This document shows, in pieces, positions 16,065 to 23,270 of a DNA stretch of 33,700 nucleotides. Source of the DNA: a virus. The position numbers and the translations under genes were made by a program. The stretch's first letter is position 1. Every line of letters begins with the position of its first letter. The stretch spans positions 1 through 33,700 of IMG/VR virus record IMGVR_UViG_3300010158_000199; one strand, given 5' to 3'. The notes below the pieces were generated by a model. It saw nothing but the letters and a program-made list of their open reading frames with translations. It searched no databases and was not told where the DNA came from.

Positions 16065-16367
16065 ATGAGCGAAGAACTCACCCCTGAAACCCTACCCTCA
16101 ACGGTAGAAGATTACCTCCGTGTAAGCAATAGTTCAAATCCACAATCCGTAGCCTCGGCAATAGCACACGCTATTTATGAAAGCCGTCAAGTAAAACTTC
16201 GTGCAGTTGGTGCTGGAGCAGTTAACCAAGCAGTAAAGGCTATTGCCATTGCTCGTGGTTATGTTGCCCCAAGAGGTTTAGACCTTACATGCAAACCAGG
16301 TTTCACTACTATCGATAGCCGTGATGGCGAGATAAGTGCAATCGTGTTTGCCATTTCAGCAAGTTAA
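16065..16367 (+). CDS. spoVS-like: SpoVS-family (stage V sporulation protein S-like) protein
   Basis: 100 residues. From VSNSSNPQSVASAIAHAI through VKLRAVGAGAVNQAVKAIAIARGYVAPRG to the final strand ISAIVFAI, the sequence follows the SpoVS/Alba-like pattern closely, including the invariant AVGAGAxNQAVKAIAIARG core. Family knowledge: SpoVS affects septation and sporulation in Bacillus, has an Alba-like fold and may bind nucleic acid; homologues occur in actinobacteria and phages. The first 20 residues are an acidic extension. It is the first gene after the replication block and lies behind an inverted repeat, so it may be separately regulated. Confidence 0.88.
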   Translation: MSEELTPETLPSTVEDYLRVSNSSNPQSVASAIAHAIYESRQVKLRAVGAGAVNQAVKAIAIARGYVAPRGLDLTCKPGFTTIDSRDGEISAIVFAISAS

Positions 16368-16373
16368 AAAAGC

Positions 16374-16390
16374 CTTACTCTAGTAGTAAG
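16374..16390 (+). promoter_or_regulatory. small hairpin before the small-gene array
   Basis: CTTACT (16374-16379) pairs with AGTAAG (16385-16390) over a 5-base loop, seven bases after the SpoVS stop. It is followed by AAAGGAG, the ribosome site of the next gene, rather than by a T run. It may be an RNA processing or stability element at the junction of two units. Confidence 0.3.
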
Positions 16391-16404
16391 CAAAGGAGTT
16401 ATCC

Positions 16405-16851
16405 ATGGCTAAATGGACATCAATGGGGCATGGCATGCGTAAACGTGCAGGTCTGCCTTCAAATCACCACGAATCGGCAGGAGCCAACATGCGTGAACGC
16501 AATCACCCAACCCATCACGAAGCCTATGCAGCGGCACAGGAAGTCGGTTCAAGCCGTATTCCAGTAGGCGATGCAATCTATCAGGCTACCCCAGCCCCAG
16601 CACTTCAAGGAGCCCTAATTCCTAAGAAGAACCTGCAGGCGGGAGACCCAACTGGTATGGGAACCAAGCAGAACAAGCAGAACGTACCTTACGACGAGCG
16701 TCACGGTGCTCAGTACCGTATTACTGTTCCGTTTACCCCAACAATTGACCCTGCTGCTGGTCCAACCATGCAGAGTGCCAAGATTGTTCCATCTGTTCCA
16801 GGTCGCCAGAACCCAAACTTCCAGTCTGGTATGGAATACGCAAACCAGTAA
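16405..16851 (+). CDS. unknown His/Asn/Pro-rich protein, first gene of the array
   Basis: 148 residues with a very good ribosome site (AAAGGAG) before ATG 16405. Basic start (MAKWTSMGHGMRKRAG), a His-rich stretch (HHES, HPTHHEAY) and a Pro/Gly/Gln-rich, probably disordered second half. I recognise no family. The strong ribosome site suggests that this gene leads the coupled set of small genes to 22274 and that the array is well expressed. Virion-associated or host-acting roles are both open. Confidence 0.6.
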   Translation: MAKWTSMGHGMRKRAGLPSNHHESAGANMRERNHPTHHEAYAAAQEVGSSRIPVGDAIYQATPAPALQGALIPKKNLQAGDPTGMGTKQNKQNVPYDERHGAQYRITVPFTPTIDPAAGPTMQSAKIVPSVPGRQNPNFQSGMEYANQ

Positions 16852-16861
16852 GGATTAATTG

Positions 16862-17095
16862 ATGTCCGCATCAATTTTGCAGAGTCAGCAAGCATTTAGC
16901 CTTCCATCGGACCCAGGTGTCCATTGGAACGCTAATGCCGCTTCCTCTACCCCTGGAGCCAATGCAAACTCCGTAGGATTAAAGTCGCATGCTCGGGGGG
17001 TTATTGAGCGTGGTCCTAATACTCCACCACGTTCGTATGACGCCGCTACTGGAGGCAGAAGCGACGTAGACTACGGAGCAGTTTATGGCACTTAG
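16862..17095 (+). CDS. small Ser/Ala/Gly-rich protein, unknown
   Basis: 77 residues from ATG 16862 (an in-frame TTG lies directly before it). Composition is Ser, Ala, Asn, Gly and Pro, with no hydrophobic core and no motif, so it is probably disordered. AAGGA at 16850-16854 serves as ribosome site. Its last codons overlap the next gene. Confidence 0.5.
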   Translation: MSASILQSQQAFSLPSDPGVHWNANAASSTPGANANSVGLKSHARGVIERGPNTPPRSYDAATGGRSDVDYGAVYGT

Positions 17096-17366
17096 TCCAC
17101 GTGCTCAAGGAGTGCTACAAAAGCACCGAGTAATGTCTCAACCTCAGTTTAAAATCGTAGGTATTGAGTCCCCCGTAGAATCAGGACAAATTCAGTCAAA
17201 AGGTAAAGTAAACCAGAAATCTGGTGCGTTTAACATTGCCGTGAGTGATTTTAACAAGCAGACCCACAGCGACGAACACCCAGGAGTTTTGTCTTACCAG
17301 ACTGCAACTAGCGGTACTTTCTTGAGTCAAAATGAAGAACCTGTAAAGCAAGAAGGCGGTTACTAA
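17085..17366 (+). CDS. small protein of the array, unknown
   Basis: 93 residues, basic N-terminal half (SPRAQGVLQKHRVM) then Gln/Ser/Gly-rich sequence. ATG 17085 overlaps the preceding gene by 11 bases and its stop overlaps the next start (TAATG). No recognisable motif. Confidence 0.55.
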   Translation: MALSPRAQGVLQKHRVMSQPQFKIVGIESPVESGQIQSKGKVNQKSGAFNIAVSDFNKQTHSDEHPGVLSYQTATSGTFLSQNEEPVKQEGGY

Positions 17367-18178
17367 TGCCTAGAGGTGCCGCAGAGTTTAACGTAGGAAT
17401 TCAGGCTGCTGTTCCAGCAATAGCCAGAGGAGCCGCTGACTACACTCAACAAATGGGTCTTGCTCCACGCCCAGCGTCTTTCAATAACATAGCAGTGGAT
17501 TTGCCACAAGCACAGGGTATCGCTAGAGACTATCTAGCAGCACCTGACTTTGACCCAGCGGCACTGCCACATTACAGAGCCATGCGTGATGAAATTGGTC
17601 GTCAATACGATTTTATGACTAAACCAGTTGCTAAAGGTGGGTTAGGTCTATTTCATACTATTACCGCAGAAGACCCATACCCATCTGCTCGTGCCATGTT
17701 TAACGATGTTTCCGAAGGCAGAATCAAGAGCCTCGCCACTAAAAGCACTGGTTCACATCCTTTCTTTACTGATGATGAAAACGACATGTTCCGTGCCGTT
17801 CATGACGTATTTGGTCACGCTGGTTCTGGTCGTAATTTCAATCCTGCTGGAGAAGAGGCTGCTTTCCGTAGCCACTTTGGCATGTTTACTCCTTTGGCTC
17901 GTGGAGCCATGGCTGCAGGTACTCGTGGGCAAAATAGCACCAACAACTTTGGTGGACAGCCACCAGGTTCTTATGTAAAGGGCAAGACTATTGTTTTGCC
18001 GTCTACTTTAAAGTTTTTGCCTACTCCAAACCAGTTAATTTTGCCAACAACACTTACAGCACAGTCATCTATTGGATTGCCTGCTAACGTAGGTCAGCAA
18101 TTCCTAGCCACTATGGAGCACGCTAGGTCGTTTGGTCTTCCAGGGGCTCCACATCCAGAAGCGAAATGGTTGAACTAG
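17366..18178 (+). CDS. phage polyvalent-type domain protein with HDxFGH motif
   Basis: 270 residues. The centre carries DPYPSARAMFNDV, then MFRAVHDVFGH (H146, D147, H151), GEEAAFRSH (E163, E164, H170) and TRGQN (186-190). I recall this order of motifs from large polyvalent proteins of phages and conjugative elements, where it is one domain among many; here it stands alone. The paired histidines and conserved glutamate resemble a metal site, and the HDxFGH string also recalls the iron ligands of aromatic amino acid hydroxylases, but no reaction is established. Polyvalent proteins are thought to enter the cell with the DNA. Ala/Pro-rich N-terminus is probably flexible. Confidence 0.6.
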   Translation: MPRGAAEFNVGIQAAVPAIARGAADYTQQMGLAPRPASFNNIAVDLPQAQGIARDYLAAPDFDPAALPHYRAMRDEIGRQYDFMTKPVAKGGLGLFHTITAEDPYPSARAMFNDVSEGRIKSLATKSTGSHPFFTDDENDMFRAVHDVFGHAGSGRNFNPAGEEAAFRSHFGMFTPLARGAMAAGTRGQNSTNNFGGQPPGSYVKGKTIVLPSTLKFLPTPNQLILPTTLTAQSSIGLPANVGQQFLATMEHARSFGLPGAPHPEAKWLN

Positions 18179-18179
18179 C

Positions 18180-18713
18180 ATGGCAGGTGGAGTAAATAAC
18201 TATAGTGCCCAGCAAAACTGGCAATCTCTTGGCGGTAACGGCTTCAGTGGTTACAACAACCAAGGTGGTTTTGGTGGTCCTGTTGCACGTGGTGAACTGG
18301 ACGCTATGCGTATCGGTACTGGACGTGTTCCACAAGCAGAATACCCTGATGGCTACTTAGGTACCATCCGCAGCCGTCGTGATGACCGCTTACTTGACTC
18401 CATTAAGAGTCGCCTAGGGCAAAAGTCTTACCAGCGTGGTGTCCATAAGGGTGAGCGTATTGAGCCATCTATGTACTACTGGTCACCAAGTTTTAACGCA
18501 GACATGGGCATTAAGCGTCAAATGAAAGCAAAGCAAGTACTGGACAACGGAGTTGTAGTCTGGAAAACCCCGAGAATGGGTCAAGACCTCAACCTCGTAC
18601 CTGCTCCACACCTAGTAAATGACGGTAAGGCAAACACTGTGGCTAATGGTCCAACTGTTATTAACGCCCAACGTGCCAACGCCTTGAATTACTTGAAGCC
18701 AGTGTGGAGATAA
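18180..18713 (+). CDS. Gly/Asn/Gln-rich protein of the array, unknown
   Basis: 177 residues. The first 40 are Gly/Asn/Gln-rich (NNYSAQQNWQSLGGNGFSGYNNQ), followed by an Arg-rich portion (TIRSRRDDRLLDSIKSRLG) and a tail with RANALNYLKPVWR. The mix of flexible and basic segments suggests an assembly or nucleic-acid-associated role, but no family is recognised. It starts one base after the previous stop. Confidence 0.55.
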   Translation: MAGGVNNYSAQQNWQSLGGNGFSGYNNQGGFGGPVARGELDAMRIGTGRVPQAEYPDGYLGTIRSRRDDRLLDSIKSRLGQKSYQRGVHKGERIEPSMYYWSPSFNADMGIKRQMKAKQVLDNGVVVWKTPRMGQDLNLVPAPHLVNDGKANTVANGPTVINAQRANALNYLKPVWR

Positions 18714-18714
18714 G

Positions 18715-19098
18715 ATGCCAGCAAATCTCGCTACCTCGGGCTTCGGTTATGGAAGCAATGAAACTGATGGTCGTTACGACCACACTAAGCCATGGTCTGG
18801 TCCTGGGCAATCAGGTAACTGGTCATACCGTGGTCCATGGTCAAGCAACGAAGAGAAGTTGATTCAACAGGCTCTAGTTGTAAACAGCATGAAGCGTCAA
18901 CTTATCCAAGAAATGGTAAGACCTCCATTACCTCAGATTCAATTGTTTCCACAAAAAACTGGGTACATTATGGAGCAGCCAGGAATTGACGATGTAGTCA
19001 GTGCTGACAGAGTTTACATGGAACCAAGAGTTCAGTGGTTCTCTGGTGGTGTTGGCAGTTACTCAGGTAGCACACGTAATGGATTAGAAGGAGTCTAA
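18715..19098 (+). CDS. array protein starting MPAN, unknown
   Basis: 127 residues beginning MPANLATSGFGYG, then a Trp/Gly/Ser-rich part (KPWSGPGQSGNWSYRGPWS) and a helix (EEKLIQQALVVNSMKRQLIQEMV). It shares the MPAN start with the genes at 19703 and 21362. It ends in a TAATG overlap with the next gene. No motif known to me. Confidence 0.55.
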   Translation: MPANLATSGFGYGSNETDGRYDHTKPWSGPGQSGNWSYRGPWSSNEEKLIQQALVVNSMKRQLIQEMVRPPLPQIQLFPQKTGYIMEQPGIDDVVSADRVYMEPRVQWFSGGVGSYSGSTRNGLEGV

Positions 19099-19703
19099 TG
19101 CAACCCCATTTTGAAGAACTAGCACCATCAGAAGCGTCTATTTTCTTAGACAAGATTCGTACTGCTAAAAAAGCCCAAAAGCACGGTGCCTCTGTAGACC
19201 TAAAACCATTACAAGATTTAATCTCCTCTAAAATGTTTTTGACTAGAGACGGATTGGCTGGATACGCTGTATCTCCAGAAGGAGAACTACACTCAGTATT
19301 TAAGCACCCGTCTGCTCCATACGAAGATGTAGCAAGACACGCCGCAGAACATGGTATTTTAATGGGCGGAGCCTCTCACGCCTCAGCATTTGATGGTTTT
19401 TTAACTGAAGGCTATGCTCGTGGAGGAATGAAGGCTGTTGCCTATCAACCATTTGCCGATGAGTACAAGCCTGCTAACTGGAAATTTAAAGTCAGTGGAA
19501 GACCTGACGTTGCCTTTTTAGCCGCTGACCGAAATGTCGCACACCCTGCAATTTCTGCAAAACAAACTGGTCAAAAGTTTTATAGTCCTGCCTTCCAAGG
19601 CGGACTGCGAGCCCCAACAATTAACGACAATGATTTTGGCTACGCAGCAGCAGAATTAATTGGAAAAGACAACAGAAAAGACCAATTAGGAAGCCAAGCC
19701 TAA
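19098..19703 (+). CDS. GNAT-like phage domain protein, tentative
   Basis: 201 residues. Residues about 50-140 have the strand-helix order of GNAT-type folds: KMFLTRDGLAGYAVSPEGELHSVF, a helix EDVARHAAEHG, then ASAFDGFLTEGYARGGMKAVAYQPFADEYKPANW and later DVAFLA. The last part follows a pattern I recall in phage and prophage proteins annotated as GNAT-like. The acetyl-CoA loop (Q/RxxGxG/A) is not clear, so enzymatic activity is uncertain. Like the HDxFGH protein nearby, it could be a stand-alone version of a polyvalent-protein domain. Confidence 0.45.
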   Translation: MQPHFEELAPSEASIFLDKIRTAKKAQKHGASVDLKPLQDLISSKMFLTRDGLAGYAVSPEGELHSVFKHPSAPYEDVARHAAEHGILMGGASHASAFDGFLTEGYARGGMKAVAYQPFADEYKPANWKFKVSGRPDVAFLAADRNVAHPAISAKQTGQKFYSPAFQGGLRAPTINDNDFGYAAAELIGKDNRKDQLGSQA

Positions 19704-19885
19704 TGCCAGCAAACAGACCGCCAAACAGAGCCAGTATTCATTGGGCTAATCCAGCCTTAGCCGAAGGCATGCGTCAAATCCGCAGAAGCAACGCCGCTGG
19801 CATCCACGCAGACAAACGTACTCGTAGAGCCAGAACTAAAAAATCCGCAGATACCAAAGCAATCAACGAAAGTAAAGAACAGTAA
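19703..19885 (+). CDS. small basic protein starting MPANRPPNRA
   Basis: 60 residues, very basic (TRRARTKKSADTK), beginning MPANRPPNRAS. The first ten residues match the gene at 21362 except one position, and the DNA is alike, so the two N-termini are probably related by duplication. TAATG overlaps with genes on both sides. Likely nucleic-acid binding by charge; no family. Confidence 0.55.
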   Translation: MPANRPPNRASIHWANPALAEGMRQIRRSNAAGIHADKRTRRARTKKSADTKAINESKEQ

Positions 19886-20271
19886 TGGCAACAAATCTTG
19901 TTTTTAAACCTTTTAGAGGTGGAGTAAACACAGCCCAAAAGCACATCAACAACATAGCGGCTAACCTCCATACGATAAGAAATCACGGGTACAGACTTGC
20001 AGATAAGTCCTACCGAATTACTAGCCAGTTCGATGAGCACATGGCAAACGCTTATTCTGCTCTAAACACCTCGTTAAAAGAGGCTCGTGGTGGCTCTAGT
20101 CGTCAGACTGCGGCAACAGCAATTCAGCACTTATCTAGTGCGGTAAACCTAATTGGTGTACACCTACCAAACAGTCTTGCCCATACAGAAGCCTCTGCAG
20201 CCCTGAACTCGGCAATTCAATCCCACGCAGCCCTAACCAAGCACGAAGCGGAAGCGAGTAGCAATGTTTGA
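19885..20271 (+). CDS. helical protein of the array, unknown
   Basis: 128 residues, helix-rich with repeated Ala/His/Asn patterns (AQKHINNIAANLHTIRNHG, TAIQHLSSAVNLIGVHL, SAALNSAIQSHAALTKHEAEA). It looks like a three- to four-helix bundle. It starts in a TAATG overlap with the previous gene and overlaps the next open frame by eight bases. Confidence 0.55.
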   Translation: MATNLVFKPFRGGVNTAQKHINNIAANLHTIRNHGYRLADKSYRITSQFDEHMANAYSALNTSLKEARGGSSRQTAATAIQHLSSAVNLIGVHLPNSLAHTEASAALNSAIQSHAALTKHEAEASSNV

Positions 20272-20290
20272 TGAAGGTGGCGGAGAAACG

Positions 20291-20464
20291 ATGGCACTTC
20301 AGGCTTACACAATCCAGAAAAATGCTAACCTTAATAAGAGGAACATGCTTTGCCCTACCTGCGGCATCATCATGAACCCTGTGGAGTTTATGTACAGCAA
20401 AGGTATGTGCCCTCCATGCTATGAAGACAGAATGGCTAGACGAGTGAAAGGAAAACTTGCCTAA
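20291..20464 (+). CDS. 57-residue zinc ribbon protein
   Basis: Start ATG 20291 is chosen because GGAG (20282-20285) is six bases upstream; the frame is open back to ATG 20264, which would overlap the previous gene by eight bases. Two cysteine pairs, CPTCG and CPPC, about 20 residues apart, form a zinc ribbon; the tail is basic (RMARRVKGK). It is one of at least six small zinc proteins in the window. Confidence 0.65.
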   Translation: MALQAYTIQKNANLNKRNMLCPTCGIIMNPVEFMYSKGMCPPCYEDRMARRVKGKLA

Positions 20465-20772
20465 TGCTTGTAAACTCCAACCGTCGTGGTGCCAAGGACA
20501 TTAACCCTAAAAAGGCTATGCAAATACAGGTTGCCTTGGACTACCTAAAGGCTCTAGACGAACACGGCAGAGCGGTGGGTCAATCAACCGACTTCAGAAG
20601 ACTTTATGCCGCACAGGCTAACCTTCAAACGGCTAAACAAAACCTTCTCCATTATCATGACGGAGATGCGACCTCTGCTTCTCAAACAGTGGACGAAGCA
20701 GACCAATTAAGAATTCAGGGCAAAAGAGACGCAATTAAAAATGGTCAAGACCCTACAAACATCCAAATCTAA
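20464..20772 (+). CDS. helical basic protein, unknown
   Basis: 102 residues, mostly helix (QIQVALDYLKALDEHG, RLYAAQANLQTAKQNLLHYH), with Arg/Lys at the start (NSNRRGAKDINPKK). TAATG overlap with the zinc ribbon gene. No known motif. Confidence 0.55.
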   Translation: MLVNSNRRGAKDINPKKAMQIQVALDYLKALDEHGRAVGQSTDFRRLYAAQANLQTAKQNLLHYHDGDATSASQTVDEADQLRIQGKRDAIKNGQDPTNIQI

Positions 20773-20787
20773 TAGAAAGAAGCAATC

Positions 20788-20994
20788 ATGGCAGTGAACA
20801 CATCCCGTTCAATGAACGAAAGCCTAGGCGAAGGTGCTACCGATGGTAAGTACCGCAAGATTCGTCCTGACACCCAAGTACTAGACCTACAAGGTAACGA
20901 GCAGATTCTGGATAACCGCCAGAGCCTACACCCATTCTATGGGTATGGTTTTGCTACTACCGAGTACCAAGAAAAGCAGAATCCAGGTAAATAA
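20788..20994 (+). CDS. small protein of the array, unknown
   Basis: 68 residues, polar, with a Tyr/Phe/Gly patch (HPFYGYGFATTEYQE) near the end. ATG 20788 follows the previous stop by 15 bases, with AGAAAGAAGC as a weak ribosome site. Its stop overlaps the next start (TAATG). Confidence 0.5.
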   Translation: MAVNTSRSMNESLGEGATDGKYRKIRPDTQVLDLQGNEQILDNRQSLHPFYGYGFATTEYQEKQNPGK

Positions 20995-21359
20995 TGCCAC
21001 TATTTAGAAGACGCAATAAAGCAGGTGCTGGTGCTGGTCCAGTAGTCGAGATGAACCCTCACATCAACATCCCAGGAGTTCCTCGTCCAGGACAGGCAAT
21101 GGGTAGCAGACCTACTCCTTCAATACCTGGAACACCATCGCACACTCCAACCCCAATGTCAACTCCAGAGAAGCCTCGTTCACACAACGACGGAAAGTCA
21201 GAAGAACACCTAAAGGCTCCAAGCAGCGAGTTTCATGGCTACAATAACCGTCAGGTTGGCGAAGCAAAAGACAACGCCATAGACAACGCTAATAGATTTG
21301 GCGGACCAGTTACGACTGCTCACATTCAAGACGCACTAAAGAGATTGAACGGTAGATAA
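20994..21359 (+). CDS. Pro/Gly-rich protein of the array, unknown
   Basis: 121 residues. Basic start (LFRRRNKAG), then a long Pro/Thr/Ser/Gly segment with repeated proline turns (PGVPRPG, PSIPGTPSHTPTPMSTPEKP), and a short helical end (TAHIQDALKRLNGR). Probably mostly disordered. Start overlaps the previous stop. Confidence 0.55.
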   Translation: MPLFRRRNKAGAGAGPVVEMNPHINIPGVPRPGQAMGSRPTPSIPGTPSHTPTPMSTPEKPRSHNDGKSEEHLKAPSSEFHGYNNRQVGEAKDNAIDNANRFGGPVTTAHIQDALKRLNGR

Positions 21360-21361
21360 TC

Positions 21362-21712
21362 ATGCCAGCAAATAGACCCCCAGACAGAGCCCCTTACGGC
21401 AGTCACCTGCCTTCAGGCATTAAGAAACTGGCAGACATGGCTGCCTCAAAGCAGCCTGACAGAACCAGTTCAAAACAAAACCTAGCAAACTATGCTGACC
21501 CAAACTGGAAAGGTCCAAAAGGTCCTGGCACCACTCTTCGCCAGCACCGCAGAGCATCAAAGAAAGCATCTGCTCCACAGCAACCTCCTCGTGACCCTAA
21601 CAACCCAGATGGACCTCTTGGTGGACAACCTGCTAAAAAACCTAAAGGTCCTAAGAAGCCTAAAGACCCAAACTTAAACCCAAACATGGCAGTGCCATTT
21701 GGTAGGAGATAA
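21362..21712 (+). CDS. basic Pro/Lys-rich protein starting MPANRPPDRA
   Basis: 116 residues. It begins MPANRPPDRAPYGS, nearly identical to the start of the 19703 gene, then a basic helix, and ends in a Lys/Pro tract (KKPKGPKKPKDP). This composition fits nucleic-acid binding or an RNA-chaperone-like tail. The similarity suggests local duplication of a short 5' coding module. Confidence 0.55.
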   Translation: MPANRPPDRAPYGSHLPSGIKKLADMAASKQPDRTSSKQNLANYADPNWKGPKGPGTTLRQHRRASKKASAPQQPPRDPNNPDGPLGGQPAKKPKGPKKPKDPNLNPNMAVPFGRR

Positions 21713-21714
21713 CC

Positions 21715-22053
21715 ATGGCTAAACCAAAGAGAGTATCTAACAGAAACGGTGCTGCAGAAGCAATTGTTGCTAGAGAAGCCTTTCAAGGAAACAACTTCTC
21801 AGGTAGCCCTGTTAACTACACCCCATCAAACACTGGTCGTTTGAACAAAGAAAACGCAGATAGATTGTCAGCAGACAACCCTAACTATGTAGTTCATTCT
21901 TATGGAACACCTATTGCATGGCATGGGGATAACGGTTGGGTAGTCCCAGACCAAAAGCACAGTGTTACTACTTCAAACCACCAAGGCATTGTTCGTCGTG
22001 CCCTAGGACTAAATGACCACTTTAAGAGCGGTCAGGGACTAGCGAGAATCTAA
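21715..22053 (+). CDS. protein with mobile-element domain (possibly DUF8033-like)
   Basis: 112 residues. The second half reads YVVHSYGTPIAWHGDNGWVV ... SVTTSNHQGIVRRALG. I recall a closely similar pattern (V-x-SY-x-TPIA ... SxTTSxHQ ... VRRAL) as a small domain common in phages and conjugative elements, possibly the DUF8033 family; the name is from memory and unverified. The first 50 residues are Asn/Ser-rich. Function is unknown for the family as far as I know. Confidence 0.5.
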   Translation: MAKPKRVSNRNGAAEAIVAREAFQGNNFSGSPVNYTPSNTGRLNKENADRLSADNPNYVVHSYGTPIAWHGDNGWVVPDQKHSVTTSNHQGIVRRALGLNDHFKSGQGLARI

Positions 22054-22274
22054 TGGCTACCCCTCCAGACAGAAGCAAATCAACTAAAAGAAGTGATTTG
22101 TACGATAAACTGAAAGTCATTCGCTATAAAATGGCTTATGGCGGTAGTACTGACCCGTTGTCATTTAATTTCAACCCTGCTTTACCCAAAGGTCCAGACG
22201 GAAAAGTAAAAAAGAATCTTAAAACAAGCGAAATAAGTAACTACAAAAAAGGGAACAAACCAAAGTACAACTAA
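22053..22274 (+). CDS. small Lys-rich protein, unknown
   Basis: 73 residues, strongly basic, starting MATPPDRSKSTKRSD, which echoes the PPDR string of the MPANRPPDR protein. Many Lys residues in the C-terminal half (KKNLKTSEISNYKKGNKPK). TAATG overlap with the previous gene. It ends the tight part of the array. Confidence 0.5.
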   Translation: MATPPDRSKSTKRSDLYDKLKVIRYKMAYGGSTDPLSFNFNPALPKGPDGKVKKNLKTSEISNYKKGNKPKYN

Positions 22275-22287
22275 CAAGGAGCATTAC

Positions 22288-22851
22288 ATGTCAGACATTC
22301 CATTACTTGGCTCAAGACAAATGGAGCACAAGGGTCCGCTTATTCGCCTACTACGTTGCCTAGTCTGCAACACCTGGGAAGAACTACCAGATTGGGATGG
22401 CAAAGTAGAGGAAGACTTCCTTCTGGAGGTCTCCATTGAAAAGCATAAGTTCCCATCGGGTGAGCCTCATGTAGGCAAACTGTTTAAAGTCCCAGTGTCT
22501 TACTGGGCTAGTCCAGAAAAGCGTAAGGCTGTTCTACAGCAACTCGGACAGGGTGGCTCCATAGGTTTGGACGCCCTTGACCCAGACAAGTCATTCTACG
22601 ACAGCAAGATGACCTTTGCTGAAGACGCTATGAACTGCTGGAAGTCTCGCCTAAGCCCTAAAGATGGCTGTGGAGATTACCAGACTCCACAGAAGCGTAT
22701 TCTCCCTAAGACCGCTGCGGAGCGTAAGGAGTTAGGTCTCCCTAGTCCAGCAGATGCCCCAGGACCAAAGGTTTACATTTGTAACTTCTGTCCTGTACAC
22801 TCAGTAGTAACAAGTCGTAAACGCCAAATCCTTGGCTTATACGACAAGTAA
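22288..22851 (+). CDS. protein with two distant cysteine pairs (zinc-binding), unknown
   Basis: 187 residues with a good ribosome site (AAGGAG) before ATG 22288. Cysteine pair CLVC near residue 24 and pair CNFC near residue 165 could join one zinc site across a mixed alpha/beta core; CWKS and DGCG in between add two more cysteines. KPVYI-like strands and HSVV near the end are ordered. No family recognised; conserved appearance suggests a real fold, unlike the low-complexity genes before it. Confidence 0.6.
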   Translation: MSDIPLLGSRQMEHKGPLIRLLRCLVCNTWEELPDWDGKVEEDFLLEVSIEKHKFPSGEPHVGKLFKVPVSYWASPEKRKAVLQQLGQGGSIGLDALDPDKSFYDSKMTFAEDAMNCWKSRLSPKDGCGDYQTPQKRILPKTAAERKELGLPSPADAPGPKVYICNFCPVHSVVTSRKRQILGLYDK

Positions 22852-22859
22852 GGAATAGC

Positions 22860-22967
22860 ATGGCAAAAGGTGCTCGTAACACTAACCGTCAAAACGGTAA
22901 AGCGTCCAAAAAACGACCAAAGGTATTCGATGCAATCAAGCGTCGTCTAGTAAACAAGGAGAAATAA
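22860..22967 (+). CDS. 35-residue highly basic peptide
   Basis: Starts at ATG 22860 with AAGGA upstream and ends exactly where the next start begins. Fourteen of 35 residues are Lys or Arg (KKRPKVFDAIKRRLVNKEK), so it is likely to bind nucleic acid or an acidic protein surface. No other motif. Confidence 0.55.
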   Translation: MAKGARNTNRQNGKASKKRPKVFDAIKRRLVNKEK

Positions 22968-23261
22968 ATGGCAAACGACAAGCAAGTAGAAGTAGCATTC
23001 TTGGTACTACTACACACTGATGGCACATTTGCTGTCAAACTTGAAGACCTAACGGAGCCTGTGGAGGCTGCTCGTGTGGCTGATGCTGGAGATGTGCTAA
23101 ACGTCTCACAGACCATCATTGAAGAACTAAAGGCACAGGCTCTAGTCAGCCGTATTGTGTTGGCTCTTCAGCCTCCACAGCAACCAACTGTCTCAGACAA
23201 GGTTAAGGACGCCCTAAAAGAGCGTGGCATTGACCCTGAAAGTACCTCCATAGCCGAGTAA
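22968..23261 (+). CDS. small alpha/beta protein, unknown
   Basis: 97 residues. Begins with strands (VEVAFLVLLHTDGTFAVKL), then an Ala/Val-rich helix region (AARVADAGDVLNVSQTIIEEL) and an acidic helical tail. AAGGAG (22955-22960) precedes the start. It resembles small phage regulatory or structural helper proteins but no family is recognised. Confidence 0.55.
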   Translation: MANDKQVEVAFLVLLHTDGTFAVKLEDLTEPVEAARVADAGDVLNVSQTIIEELKAQALVSRIVLALQPPQQPTVSDKVKDALKERGIDPESTSIAE

Positions 23262-23270
23262 ACTAGTCGT

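Noticed and set aside
16120-16145. AGTTCAAATCC resembling a tRNA T-loop
   Set aside because: It lies within the well-supported SpoVS coding sequence and no acceptor or anticodon stem can be drawn around it.
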